DNA from: Siphonodentalium dalli
Taxonomy: Eukaryota > Mollusca > Scaphopoda > Gadilida > Siphonodentaliidae
Length of the DNA: 64,000 nucleotides
Assembly: GCA_032622095.1 (NCBI GenBank)
Contig: CP136063.1
Location: 148,109,379 to 148,173,378, forward strand
Direction of reading: 5' to 3'
In this document: one piece after another, positions 24,001 through 39,000 of the stretch
Layout: each line of letters starts with the position of its first letter
How positions within the stretch are numbered: the stretch's first letter is position 1
Translations under genes and position numbers: made by a program
Notes under the pieces: generated by a model
Databases searched by the model: none
What the model saw: the letters and a program-made list of their open reading frames with translations, nothing else
Told to the model about the DNA's origin: nothing

Positions 24001-27000
24001 GATGAACCCCGGTAGTTTAGTCTTAGTTGTCCCCCGATAGAAATCACCGGTGTCTGCCCTTGCATCCATCCCAGATGGTTAACGAATGATATCATCATTT
24101 ATAAGAAATTAAACAACATTTGGTTTTGTTTGCTTATTGGTTAGGGGTGGAGGTCAAGTTCGAATATGGGTGAGGTCAGGGCCCAAGTTATGGTTTGAAA
24201 ACAGGGCGAAATGACTTCTCTCTCTGGAGATTTTAGGGAGACTTCAGCCCAAATTAGGAAGAAGTGGGGAATGAGACTTACAAAAAACTTAAGAAACACT
24301 TATTAATTTTAAAATATCGATTTACTGTGGATTTCTGTTTATAAGTCGCTACTTATTCACCCAGTATTACCTCTCAAAATGTGCAAGCGCCTTATGCAAC
24401 CGTCAATAGTCAATAGGGGTGGGGTGAATTCTGGGCTACAACTATGAACACAGGTGAGTTTTGGCAGTTGCCACGATAAAGAGTGCGTAACCATTCACCC
24501 AAAGGTCTACACCAACGAAATGTTTAATTACAAATAAAAACAATTAAAACAGTAATATTTGCTACCAGTGTATTTATTCCCTATCCAATTAATAAAATAT
24601 CATTACAAGAATCCAACATGAGGCCATCTCCGTCTGAGGAAGGGCTTTTGATTGTACTGCACCACATTGTTTTGAGTGGTATTGTAAACACGATTCCAAG
24701 GAAAGTATGCATGCATAACAGGAGGTGACATGTGACATGACGTTACACTGCATTGGTTTACTGCTAGACTAATTGAGACTGATTGTGACAAGTGTTTTTA
24801 GCCGACAGTAGTAATATCTTTGATGTTGGCTTATAGATAAAATGTCATTGAAGCCAGTGGCTGATCTGGAATCAAGGGGCTTCAATTGCTGATTAGGCCA
24901 AAAAAATATATACCTTTGTTTCTGGTGACATGCAAGAAAAAAACAGGGGCGGGGGATGGCTTTTCATTTTATTTTATTTTTCATTTTATTTTCAAATTTC
25001 CTTGAAATAAATATGAATAACCCCTAGACCGCTTCTACTTGTTTGTAGTGGACAATAAAAATAATAAATAAATAATAGAATATAGTGTAATTTATTGTTT
25101 ATTGACTAAAACATGAAAACATAATCCCATACTGCATCATATAGCAGAAATTACACCATGAATCTGTGAAGAAATAAATTAAATTAACTTCCTCAATAGT
25201 TCTTGATATAAGGTACATGTAGTGATATAAAGAGCTAATTAACTTCTTCACAGGTGCATGGTGTAATGTCTTCTATGAGCTAACAGAAGTATAAATCATT
25301 AATTATCCACAACATTGCCGACTTAGAAAACGATAATCTCTCATATTTTTCAGTGGAAACCATTTTGATTTCTAGTTTCATTTTCTGATCGTGACCTTGA
25401 CCAACACTTTTACAAAATGATTTATTTGATCAAACAAACATTATTAGCTTTCCAGCTAATTAGCTATGTCAATGAATACAATTATATAACTTTAGAACAG
25501 GAAATTGATTTTATTTAACAACTCATATTTAAAGTCAATATGACCACATGACTATCATTTACCTAGAAACAGGTAGTCATACGCAAAATAATTTTACCAG
25601 ATCTGTGCGATCTATATCAGTCATATACTATTGAGTAATTATTATTCTTCCTTTCTTAGACATTGATTACACATGCAAGTTAAAGAATATTAGTAATTTG
25701 AAATATAGAATTAAGCAGGTTGGAATAGTTTTATTGTAACTACTTATAAAAAACTTTTATATTGGCTGTGATATAATTGAAGTGTGGTATAATTTCCGGT
25801 TTAACAGTACACGCTATGTGTCCGTTTTATGCGGAAATGAATCAGTTTACACATACAAATTTTGCAAAATCAATGAAATGAAAACGGTCATGGGCGCCGG
25901 AATAGGGGCGGGTTGGATCACCGGAAACAGAGGTCTTTTTTTTGGGCCTTTATGAACAATGGGGATGTTGTAAACCCATTGTATGCTATATATAATTGGT
26001 CTCCCAGCTATTTGACATAATCAATTCATTTCATTCGATATAGTTATAATTACTTGATATTCTTAAGACTTCAAATAGATCAGACCTGATTGGAGCGATA
26101 GCACAACAACATTATGACAGATATATTTTAATATATTTTTTTGCAAAACAAGTCAAATTTCCACTGGTAAATACCAGGCAAGTTTGGTCAAATTTGGAAG
26201 GCGACTTTATTTTGCCTTGTGGACATCCGAGGGCAAAGTCGCCGGCTCGAAGGCGAGAATATCATCCCAGTCACCTTCTAGCTTGGGTCATGGGTGAGGT
26301 CTTACCAGAGTTATTGTCCTTGTGGACTTAGAATTTGCAGACTATTTTGTTTTCCGGATGATAACTTTAGTTATCTGACTCTTTTCAAATTTTGTATGTT
26401 GATTAGCCACATGAAAATACAGATCAAGTTGAATATGAGTGCAGTCTGCCCATTTTTGACAAAGTCAAGTTTGAGCTATTGCCATGGGTTGGCGTCAGTC
26501 ATTCGTCCATCCGCCAAAATTTCTGTTAGCACACCCTACAGGTCACATCTCTTATTCAATTGTCACCAAACTTTGTATGGATCTTTGGGGTCACCTAGAT
26601 GGGAGCCTCCTATTTTTACCCAAATTCGTTAAAAACATGGCGACCAGCAGCCATCTTGGATTTAAAATTTGAATCCATCGGCACACCTTGCAGCCTGCAG
26701 CCCGCATTTATTGGAGAATTATTTTTTGAAAATTTACAGGCATGTTTAGAATATAAGAGAATGCATTGGCCAAAGAATATCTTCCGTGACCTTGTAAAGC
26801 AGTGCATTCTCTTATATATGCGAGGTTCCCTATGGGAGACTCGCATATATAAGAGAATGCACTGGCATATGGTATTTAATGCTGCACTCCCATGATGAAA
26901 TGGTTAAACTTAGTGGCTTAACTGAGTTGCTTGAATCTTTTATCTTGCCAGGTGGAGGAAGTTAGAGCATGGAAAGAAGAACTGCTGAGACAGAGACGAC

Positions 27001-30000
27001 TAACTATAGAAAGAAAAATGAACAGAGCTGAAAAGATTAGGAAATTACAACTGAGCAAGAAGGCTAAGAAGGCCCACCAAGAGGATGTTAAAGTGAGTGT
27101 TCATTGCATACTAGTAGTAGGCTTGTCTTTTATCGAGATATAGGGTGCCCAAAGCATTGTGTCTTCTAGCTTAATATAGCCAGTGCTGATTGTCTCAGCT
27201 TTACAATATCACAACTGAACTGTCACATGTTGCTACTCTGTTGACTTGCATTACTGGTTTCGTTTTGTAATAGTAATATAGATGTATACACATACTATCC
27301 CACATGCAATTATTATCTTTGTTTTTGGAAGTGGTCAAGATTATATCCTAAAAATATAATCTCAAGCTGTCAATTAACAAACTACTGTAAAACAATTGGT
27401 TGTCACTTTATAAACCATTGAGGTTATTTCTCGATCACCTTAATCTGTTTCAGTCACTCTCTCATAAAGCACAGTAAAACACACTGACAGCAACTGCACA
27501 CATAATTGCCATGATGCCAGAATTGTTGATTGCAATATATTTGGTGAATACATTTTTTTTAGACGTTTTAGAACAATACTGGGATAAAATGATAAGAAAT
27601 GAACTTGTTTCGATTAAGGTTTTAGAAATTGTCTTCAAGCTTTTGGGTTATAACTGCATATCTTAATTGAAACAAGAGTTATTTGTTAAATATCCTCACA
27701 TCCAATGGATGACACAATCTGATTGCCTCGAAGTAGAACAAAATTGTGGCAGTCTCTGGTATGGACTGTAGTCAATGCCAGATTGTGTGTTCCATTGTAT
27801 TTGTAATGCAAATTGATGTTGTTTACAGTTCTAAGAACATTTTGTGATGGCTTTATGTGTTTGTGAAACTATATGTTGTAAATTGTACCCAGATAAATGC
27901 TAGTAAGAACACAACAAGGTCCATAATCCATGCAGGGGTGGTCTCTGTCATCACTGCTTGCCAAGACATAAGACAGAATAGACCTAGCCAGGCTCCCATT
28001 ATCAATCATGTTTGATATACATGGGTGATGGAGATTATGGAAACTTGGGCTTAACTTGGAGGGGTGGACATCCTGCTTTCACTGATGTGATTCTCGAGGA
28101 ATTAATTCCTGAATTCAATTTTTTTTTAGAATTTGAAGATTAGTGCTCAGATTGATTTTTAGAGCCGCAGTGTTGCCAAATTATGGCTATTAATAATAGG
28201 AAGATTTCCATAAATTTATAGTAATACATTCTGCTGGAATTGTAACTTGAGACTGCAGCTGTTTTTTCCCTGTTTTTACAGGCCAGTGAGATAGCTTTCA
28301 TCAACTCTCTAGAAGCTCAAAATAGAAAGCATGATATTTTGTCTAAGCATCAGGAATCAGAAGCCAGGTTACAAGATAAAGTGGTGAGTGGTCTCTTGCC
28401 TTATGCTTCTCATTGACACCTATCAATAACCTTTGTCTCCATATCAAATAAAGTTGTGAGGGTTGGATCCTGAATCAGATGAGCTGCTTTAACCAAAGCA
28501 TTACTAACTGGATTCTCCCATTCAGTTATAAAACCATACATTAAATTGTCTATTATTCATTTGGAGGGCTGTTTTAATAATACAATATCTGAGGTGTGTT
28601 GTCAATCACAATGTGCTATATTCCAGTTTGTTCATCCAGATGAATCTAGAACTTAAGATAGCAGTTCTCAACCAATCAGAATGCGTGTTTTACAACAAAT
28701 ATTCAAATTTGATTCAATAATATTTATTGCCAAATAATAGTGTTGTTTTAATAAGAAAAATAATAATTATATAAAAACAGTAATGATATATAACAAGTTA
28801 ACGTAACTTGCATGCTCTAAAACTGCTTATGTAACTTATCTACCATTCTTGCTGTTGTTTTGTTGTTTCTTGGTTAATGAGTAGAAATATATCAGTTTTA
28901 TAGAGGCACGAGCCAACCTCATCTATGTTTTCAAGAAATAAGATTGATTTTGTATCAATCAGATTGGAATAGACTATTGAACAAGCTACGCATTCCAGTC
29001 TGAACTAAATAGCAGAGAATCCCAATAATTCCAAGAAGCATTATGTCAGTGTCAGCCATTCACAACATTTAATGGTAAAGCGATGAAGCCAATCAGGCAA
29101 TTGTTGGAACTCCTATACATCAACCCCTATCCAATAAACCTCACCACATAGCTATATAGCGTAATAAATTATCTGTCACATTGCTAAATTCAAACAGTGT
29201 TTACATATTTAGAGATTACGACAACTAATTAAACACTAAAAAGTGCCTATGAAGAATCCAGAATTGACCAATAATACCTATAGCTAGGAGAATAGAATTA
29301 AGTATTTCCAAGAATTTTAACAGTTATCACCAAATTTGTTATTCGCAAAAACGAAACCGAAACTGTCAATTGTAAAACTATTTTTAATGCGAATTGTGCA
29401 CTGTGATGTTATACTGCAGGGATTGCCCGGAGAAGCTATTTACAGCAGCAATAATATGAATGATGGTGAAATTGTTCAGATTCTGGAAGGCTTAGCTTGT
29501 TCAATAGTCTAGAGTTTCATGATATTGACATAGGTTTACCATCTACGGTATTGAAAAATATATTGAGATATGACTACACATTGTAGACAATATTATTTGC
29601 AAAATTTGCTGACTGATCTCACAGTTATAACAATTATTCTGCAATAACAAACTTATTCGCGTTCAGCATGAAAATTTGGGAGAAATATTGTATGTGGCTT
29701 ACATTTCTGAATTGCATGGGTGTTGCTTACGATTACAAATATAACATACTCATTTTATTAGTTGCTCAAAATAGTCGTTACCATATATTAGTTTGTCCAT
29801 AGTGAAATTCTAACTGAGAATATTGAATGCTTTACTTAGCCTATCATATATTCCTCATTGTGATTATATTGTCGTTGGCGTATTAAGTTTCTCAAAGAAG
29901 CCTGGGTGTCAGGGAATCCACAATGGCGCTATGTGTGGACACACGTGTATAAACATTAGCCCTTGTGTTTTACAAGGGCTAATGAGTGAGTAGGATCGCG

Positions 30001-33000
30001 ACTGCATGGGCTGTGAGCAAGCCTGAATTTAATTTTTTGCTCACCACCTGACAAATGTCAGGCACTAACACAGGTCTGTCTGACATTTTTAAAAATGCAT
30101 CTGACATTTTGTCGAAAATGTTTTGCTTTTAAATTTGTTAAGATCATTCAACAAAAATTGAAGCTGAATTAGTGTATGATCATTGATCAATCAAGTCACT
30201 ATATTCTCTTTGCTAGAGTTAAGTAAAACAGTAAATTAAATTATACTTAATATAATATTCATTGTTTATTAACCCTTTCTAGGCTTTCGTGACTGGAGCT
30301 TCCTGAAATTTAACAAAAACCCTGTGCCGAAGCATTCTCTAATATTGCTAAACAGGAAACTAACTACCGTAATTTTGGTAACTTGTGGTGACATGACACA
30401 TGTGGCCTGAATCCTGGGGTGTAATTCAAGACTTTACATGGTACATGTACATGTAATTACACCAAGCACTGTAATTAGTACTAATTACCATGTAAAGTCA
30501 TAATAAAGAACTAAAGTTAGATCAGCAAATTAGATTAGTAATGTAGGTTTTTTTTCAACAAAAGCACATAACATGTATGTGCATGTGCCACTATATTCCA
30601 TAAAATGATTTACTGTCCGTTATACGATTCCAATCACGCGTTTCGTTCCGCAATGATTTCTGTTCTGAGTTTTTCGTATTTTGTATTCTGAGAAATATGT
30701 TCTATATATAACTGTTGGGGAAATCCGACGAGCATTTTTAAAACTTCCGGTATAGTCAGGTATAGTTTGACAAATTTAGATAGTTTTGTGTTTATTTTAT
30801 TAGGAAATTAAAACATTGAATTTTTTTCTGACATATAACCTATAAGACGAGTTTGAAGTAAAATTCCCACATAAAATGCCGCCGGACATAACGGCAGACG
30901 CAAACTGAAAACCATCGGACATTTGGTAATTTGTATCGGACAATGTCCGTGTCCGGCCGCTTATATTCAGGCTTGGCTGTGAGGGCATGGCATTCTATGT
31001 ATCCTTTTTTATAAGAAAAACGATAATGATATAAAAACAGTAATGATATATAACAAGTTAACGTAACTTGCATGCTCTAAAACCGCTTTGAGTGAGTAGG
31101 ATCGCAACTGCATGGCATTCTGGCTGTGATGTAGGTACAATGAAATTGTTTTATTATTTTCACCAACACATGGCGATGAGCAGAGAAGTTCACACTATTC
31201 AATTGCTAATATTATGTATAATAAAAACTCTGGTAGCACCTGATCCAAAATTTCTGTATCTCTGATTCCTTGTATAGGATGACATTTAAATTAGATACTT
31301 TTTTTTTTGTCTGTTTTAAATTTGAAAACCAACTTAATAATTTGCATAACGTCGCCCATGAAATACCGATTGTTGATTTTTTTCAAAACCATCTACATGA
31401 CAAAAATAATTATATTGTGATATGACTAAACACCGAAAAACCATGAAGCCGTACAATAGTCTGAATTCCAATCACACTGATGTTGTGTTCGATGTCCCCT
31501 AATGATTTCTCCGTCAATAGCTATTAAATCTGTTTTTAATAACTTGATCTCAACAGTTGTCATTGCAGTATCTTGTCATAACAAATAAGAACTTTATGCA
31601 ATTTCCAATAACATCAACCTGTTAACCCTTCCATGACTGGAAAACCCTTGCGAAAACCCTGTGCCAATGCATTCTTTTATATATGGGAGTCTCCCATAGG
31701 GAGCCTTGCTTATATTGGAAAATGCATTGATCTGACAATATTTACCTTGACCTTGCAAGCCAGTGCATTCTCTTATATATGTGAGGCTCTCTATGGGAAA
31801 CTCGCATTTATATAATGCACGGGCACAGGATATTTAATGCTGCACCATGGCAGCTTCTGTCATGAAAGGGTTAACACAATGTATCATGCCATCTTAAATT
31901 CGCATAGCAATAGATATTATTCTGAAAATACAGGTTGGATTGATCTCTAACTTTTTTAAATATGAGACATGCTTGTTGCACATTTTCTCTATTTTGCTAA
32001 TCCTTTATAACAATGCCATTTTTAATAGGAATAGTTTATGACTGAAGTGAGTTTTCATTTGGTGTATTTTCCCTCAATTTAGGAAGAAAGACACCGGAGA
32101 TTAGAGGAAAAGCAAGCGAAAGAAGCTGCTGTCGAAGAGAGAAGGAAAGCACTTGAAGCCGAGAGGAAAGCGAGACTTGATGAAATGCAAGAAAAGAGAA
32201 AACAGCGTGATGCTAGAGTGGAGAGGGCTCAACAGAAAATGGAGCAAGATAGATTGGAAAATATGCGTAACAAGGAAAAGTATGTGTCATCTGAGAGCAG
32301 ATATATGCATGAATAGAATTAAATAACATTTGGATTTTTAACTCAAAATGTTATTCTTCTATTTACACTTATACTTGAAGTAGGAGTAAATTTATGCATT
32401 CTTACTATTGGGTGGAAGCAGGGCCACCGGAAGAACTGAAGGGCAGGGGGGGCAAACCTATTATTGGGGGCACATTTTGTGAATATGTACAGTCACCGGT
32501 AAAATGCGTACAGCAGTGACTTCACAATGGCCGGGATATCGCGAATGCTAGCACGTATAACGCGTCGATGTTCATATACTTTATGTAAAACAATAATCAG
32601 AGTTCAGCAAATTATACAACAATAAACTCAGTTTCTTTAAAAGCCGACGCAATCTCGAATCTTCGATTTATGTCTCTGGAATCTCCATTTACATCAGTCT
32701 GACCTTGACATTCACCAACAGCGCGTGTCCAAGAAAGACAACTCTACTAAAAGTGCAATACTCTATATTATCGGGTCAATGGAACGCACCCCCATTAAAT
32801 TTTGTCAGGCGATATCTAACATATATAACTAACAATAGAAAGCAAGCATGATTTTGCGTTGTGAAAGACAAGCTGAATAATTCAATAATACATATAAGTT
32901 TTTCTGGAGACCGGAGCTACCAGAAATAATTTTATACTGCAGACATGTCTCAGGTCTGCTCACAGTTGATGCATGAGACAAGCTGTCATGTGCAGATTAG

Positions 33001-36000
33001 GACATGGAGACTGATAAATAATTCGAAGATTCAAAATTACATCGGCGTTTAAAGAGACTGCAATAAACCATAATGGATATAACCATACAACCTTGAATGA
33101 CACATAATCCACCTATACACAACTAAAATGCACCGAAATATGCTCTGTGGTTTGCCGTCTTACTCGCAAAATCGTCTGCTATACTTTGAATGTTCACTTT
33201 GTCCATTAGCCCCTTTTGAATTGTCGCAAACATCATGTCATTAAGGTGGTTTCCTCTGACGTCGCACGGAGCCAATTTTTTAACCTTCTCATGGCGCTGA
33301 AGGAACGCTCGCTCGACGCAGAACTTATTGGCATTGTATAATATAGTTTTAGAAGCTCATGCACTTCACTGCATCATTGTTTCGCCGCTGGCACCGCCTC
33401 AAACATATGAACAATAGTGCTGACCTTGGTCACAGACTTAATCGGCAACATCTGATGGGCGTTGTATAATTCAAACGCAGACGGTAATTCATTTAACTGA
33501 ACAGCTAATTTGTCTTTGTCGATGAAGCTGATAATATCTAAATTATCCATAGGAACATCCCGCTGTGTAACTGATCTGATCAGCACTTGCTCGTTGTCCT
33601 TAATTGCACTCAGACTTTCTTGATGAAACCGCCCATCCATGCTTTGCAGGATGGCATCAATGGCTTCAAAGTATGATGCCCACAGGGTCGCTTCACTGGC
33701 ACACTTCTGGCTGTTGGTTGGTAATTATTCAGTCAATAGCATAGACCCGTCATGTAATCTTTTGGGGACTTTTCTTGCTCGTGGGGTTTTCACATCTACT
33801 GGCAAACTCAAACCAGTCAGCGATTCTGTTTCCTTGACAATTTTCACGAATTCAATTTCACTCCGCATTTCTTGGAGGCGTTGGCGAGATAATCCCACAG
33901 AAAATGACACATAATCCGCTGACATATCAACTCTCTGTACATAGCTCTTTGGAAAGTTTTTCAAGGATACAAATGAGTCGTTTTGATAATGTGAGCCGAA
34001 AAATGTCCTGGAATGACCTCAACTGTTTCATCAGTCCATCTATTTTTGCTTTTGTGTCAGCTTTAGTTGTGGCATCACTTCTTATTTCCGTCATGGTATT
34101 CAGTAATTCCGGAATTTTCTTAATGAGGATGTCGACCGCATTGACTCTCGTCGTCCACCGTGTCGCTGAGAGACTCTGAAGGCGAATTACAGAATTGTCA
34201 CTTGAGCCGTTTTCATTAATAATGTCCTTTTGGATGTTTTCAAATAGAAGAACACGCTTTGGGTAAAACCCCAACAACAGCATATAGGGACTGGCACAAT
34301 TCTAGTGCCGTTGAAAGCAACTCAGATACGTCGATGGCGTCTTTGACGATCAATTCGTTACAATTTGCTAAGCAGTGCACATAAACAGCATGTGGTGCCA
34401 TATCGCTCTGCATCTTCGTGGCCAAAGACTTCATGGCCGCCGCACCATCGAAGCACATAGCAGCCATCCTGTCGCCATTGAGTCCACACCGAATCATGAT
34501 GTCCTTAACATATTTAAGAAGAGCATCAGATGAAAGTCTAACCGAGAATGTGAGGTGCTCCTTTTTGGATACATCCGATGATTCATCCGCTAAGACAGAA
34601 AAACATTTGGAGTCTTCAGCTTTTCTATCAGCATAAAGTGTTTTAAGGGTATTCGGGTGGGAAACCACTGCCAAACCAGTCCATTTCGTCATAACTCCTG
34701 CTTGCCCATGTGCTCCGAACTGATAATAGCATGTATCGACTGATTCGATTTGCTCTCTATCTTCAGCTTGTTGACATGTGCGAATTTGTGAGGACCACTC
34801 TCCTCGTGTTCCCTGAACTTGTTGACAGCCTTCTTCCAGTTATCGAACCCAACTCCCAGTTTCAAGTTGAATGTTCCGCGCTGGTCCGCCCTTTCTTCTC
34901 CGTATGTTGAGCATGTATCGCAGAATGCTTTTTGCAACTTCCGATGATAAATCAGCCACCCATACATCTTAAACCAGTCTGTGTTGAACTGTCGATTGCC
35001 TTTTCTGCTCCGTTCCTAGTCATCTGGAGTGAAATGTTCTGGTCGTCGTACTAGATCAGAGAAGCCCAGTTGTTGTTCTTCTGTTTGAACATCCCGTTCA
35101 GTGGTTGTGAAAATTTGAATGGCGATCCGAACTCTCGTTATTAGATGACTGTGGCTGGTCGTCAATACACACTTTTGTTTCGTCTCTGTTATCAGTGGAC
35201 AATTTCGGCAAAAACGCTGTCAAATTTGCCTGTCCTGGTTTGGCCGCTGCCTGTGCCCTCGCCTTCTCTGCTTCTTTTTTATTTCGTTCAGATTTCGGCA
35301 TTTTCTGAGATTTTTTCGCAAGTTCGCAACTAACACTTTTGGAATTGTAAAGAGTTATGAGTCAAATTGTTAATGATGAGAGGTCAGTTTCATTGTAACT
35401 GCACGCGTATGTAACATAATCAGCTCCATGTGGAAACACGGAAACATGAAATCAGGTGCCAGCTACGTGACTGTTCCAAGAAGGCATTTCATGATTTATT
35501 GCATTTTTATTTGCCTTATTCTCCATGACACTATTGATCAAATGTAACCTGCTTGCTTCTTGGTGAAACCCATCTGGTAAGACGGGAAGTGCCTACGATA
35601 AGGCTGTCTTCAGTTTGTGTTGTGAGATCAGGCCGACAGTCAGGAACAACAGGCGTGTTTAATTACCTCCCAGTGGGACTGCTTAGTTTGTAGTGGCAGT
35701 TTCGTAACGAACAGCTGATATCGACTGACATCTTTGAATGTTCCCCAACACATCTCTCTAAAATTAAGAGTTATACTCACATATATACATGCGAGTTTCA
35801 AGGGGCATCTTGATATTGGAAGGGCACACTTGCCCCCCCCCCCCCCCCCCCCCCCCCCCTAATTGCCACCCTCTCCGGCGGCCCTGGGTGGAAGAGCAAT
35901 ATTTCTAGGTAACACCCTTGAGAGTTGTTTATGCATCCATTATTCCAAGGGAGGTATCAGGGTATATGGTCAAGATATCAATCGGCCTGTTTGTATGTCC

Positions 36001-39000
36001 ATCAGTACCAGTATGTCCATCATTGGACCAGTATAGAGATGAGAATATCTACATATATATTTTCTGTTTTGTCCAAGTTATAATCTTAGTATAATAGATT
36101 ATGTTGTCCTTTCAATGGCATTGTGGTAGACAGTAAAATATATGTAAGAGAAAGACCTCAGTATCTGTATGTCATCAGTATGTACATTTTTCATTATTAC
36201 TTACACTGGCTATTAGATTTTTATGTCCCTTGTTATTGTCATAGACCAGCATAGAGGTAAGAATATCTAGATACATATATATTTTCTGTTTTGTCCAAGT
36301 TATAATCTTAGAATAATAGATTATGTTGTCCTTGAATTTCAATGGCATTGTGGTAGGCAGTAAAATATATGTAAGAGAAAGACCTCAGTACCTGTTTGTC
36401 CATCAGTATGTACGTTTTTCATTATTACTTGCTATGGCTATTAGATTTTGATGTCCCTTGTTATGGTCATAGACCAGCATAGAGGTAAGAATATCTACAT
36501 ATCATGTGTTTTGTCCAAGTTATAATCTTATTATATTAGATTATGTTGTCCTTTCAATAGCATGGTGGTAGACAGTATAAAATATATGTAAGAAAGACCT
36601 CAGTCCATCAGTGCCTGTATGTCCATCGGTACAAACATGTTTCATAATTACTTGCTATGGCTATTGATTTAGGTGTCCCTTGTTATGGTCATAGACCAGT
36701 GTAGAGGAAAGAATATCTACATATTCGTCCAAGTTAAAATCTTAGCATAATAGATTATGTTGTCCTTTCAGTAGCATGGTTGTAGACAGTAAAATATATG
36801 TAAGAGAAAGACCTCAGTATCTGTATGTCATCAGTATGTACATTTTTCATTATTACTTACACTGGCTATTAGATTTTTATGTCCCTTGTTATTGTCATAG
36901 ACCAGCATAGAGGTAAGAATATCTAGATACATATATATTTTCTGTTTTGTCCAAGTTATAATCTTAGAATAATAGATTATGTTGTCCTTGAATTTCAATG
37001 GCATTGTGGTAGGCAGTAAAATATATGTAAGAGAAAGACCTCAGTACCTGTTTGTCCATCAGTATGTACGTTTTTCATTATTACTTGCTATGGCTATTAG
37101 ATTTTGATGTCCCTTGTTATGGTCATAGACCAGCATAGAGGTAAGAATATCTACATATCATGTGTTTTGTCCAAGTTATAATCTTATTATATTAGATTAT
37201 GTTGTCCTTTCAATAGCATGGTGGTAGACAGTATAAAATATATGTAAGAAAGACCTCAGTCCATCAGTGCCTGTATGTCCATCGGTACAAACATGTTTCA
37301 TAATTACTTGCTATGGCTATTGATTTAGGTGTCCCTTGTTATGGTCATAGACCAGTGTAGAGGAAAGAATATCTACATATTCGTCCAAGTTAAAATCTTA
37401 GCATAATAGATTATGTTGTCCTTTCAGTAGCATGGTTGTAGACAGTAAAATATATGTACTAGTAAGAGAAAGACCTGAGTTTGTAGGATTGTAGATTATT
37501 GATACTTATAGGTAGAGTAAAACCTTTTTGTTTGGTTCAGAGAGGTGTTTGGTTTATAGAACATCTTGCCATCATCAAACATGAAAATGTCATTATAAAG
37601 AGTTATCAGGATGCAAACACTCCATTATAAATTGCTGTAACTTTAAAGATGGTCCATCTCTTCCTATATAATCAATTTTTATATAGTTTCCTGGGTATGA
37701 AATAATAAATATGAATCGAAGAAAATGTCCCAATTGATTATCGCATTATATAAGAAAATATTGATATAGAATTGATAGAAGCGTTTCCGGATAGGTGTCT
37801 TTGACTCATATTTATTATATTATACCCCGGAAACTATAAAATGTATTTAGGAAGAGATAATCCATCTTTAATAAACTACACAATAATAAAATATTTATAT
37901 AAAGCTTATGATGTAAGTGGTCAGATAAAGCAAACACAAAATTTAGAATGACTTTATGATCAACTTTTGGAAATATTATAGACTTGAATTTCTTCTGGAT
38001 GGAATTCAATGATGTGTGCAACATCTGTAACCTTGGGTTCAATTATTCTGGATGAAAATGTTTTGGTGACGGATGTAGTACTGGGGATTTATAGATATCT
38101 AGTTTTTATATTGACAGTGCTTATGAAATTTTCATCCAACTAGAGTGTATCAATTTGTGTAAAAACAAACTGCTAATGATGTTAGTAACTGAATTCTAAA
38201 TATTTCACTAAAAGTGTGAAACAAACATCGTGATATCTAATCAGGCACATGTTATTGTAAAAGCCTTATCTGAACAAATGACCACTTCTTAGGCAAGTAA
38301 GTTAGACAATTGTATGAAAACACTAATCCACCGTGCATGCATGTTCAGTTTCCAGAGGTCAGAATGCACATGTCCGGTCGCTTACGGACTCAAATTCCCG
38401 GTTTGGTGTTCGGAATGGAGAGGTTCCAGATTACAAAGTTAATTCTCAGTGCTATTGGGTGAATTCGGGAACAGGCAGTTTGTTTGGTATGGAGAGGGAT
38501 TCAGTTTATAGAGGGTCCTGTTTGGAGAGATTTCGCTGTAGTTCTAAAACATTTATATCTACTTTCTATATAGGGAGAGAGAAGACAGAATTGCGGCATT
38601 ATATGCCCAACAGCAAGCACATATACAAGAACTTCAAAAGAAAATACAAATAAAGGTGAGAACAAATGTGGTAGTAGGAATTAGTCCAATGTTTGCTAAT
38701 TTTACTAGCAATGTGATAATCTAATATTGCAACAGTTTGACTAGCTGAGAAGTAATTTTCCACTAAATATTAATAATTGTATTGATTAATATCTGTAGCA
38801 GTGATACATGTAATATGACTGACTTTTTCATATTGTTGAAATTTTTTTGGGGGGACTATTAAAATAGCCGGTGTCCATGTGGAAAGTTTCCGGATGAGAA
38901 CTTTATATTGGGTGATCGAATTGAATATTGGATCAGTCCGCCCATTTTTGCCGGAGTTATGGCCCCTTTTCAACTTAGAATCTATTTCGTCTGTCTGTCC

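Noticed and set aside
35985-37470. Regular repeats as a CRISPR array
   Set aside because: Monomers of ~219 bp without short repeat/unique spacer structure in a eukaryotic intron. It is a tandem satellite-like array.
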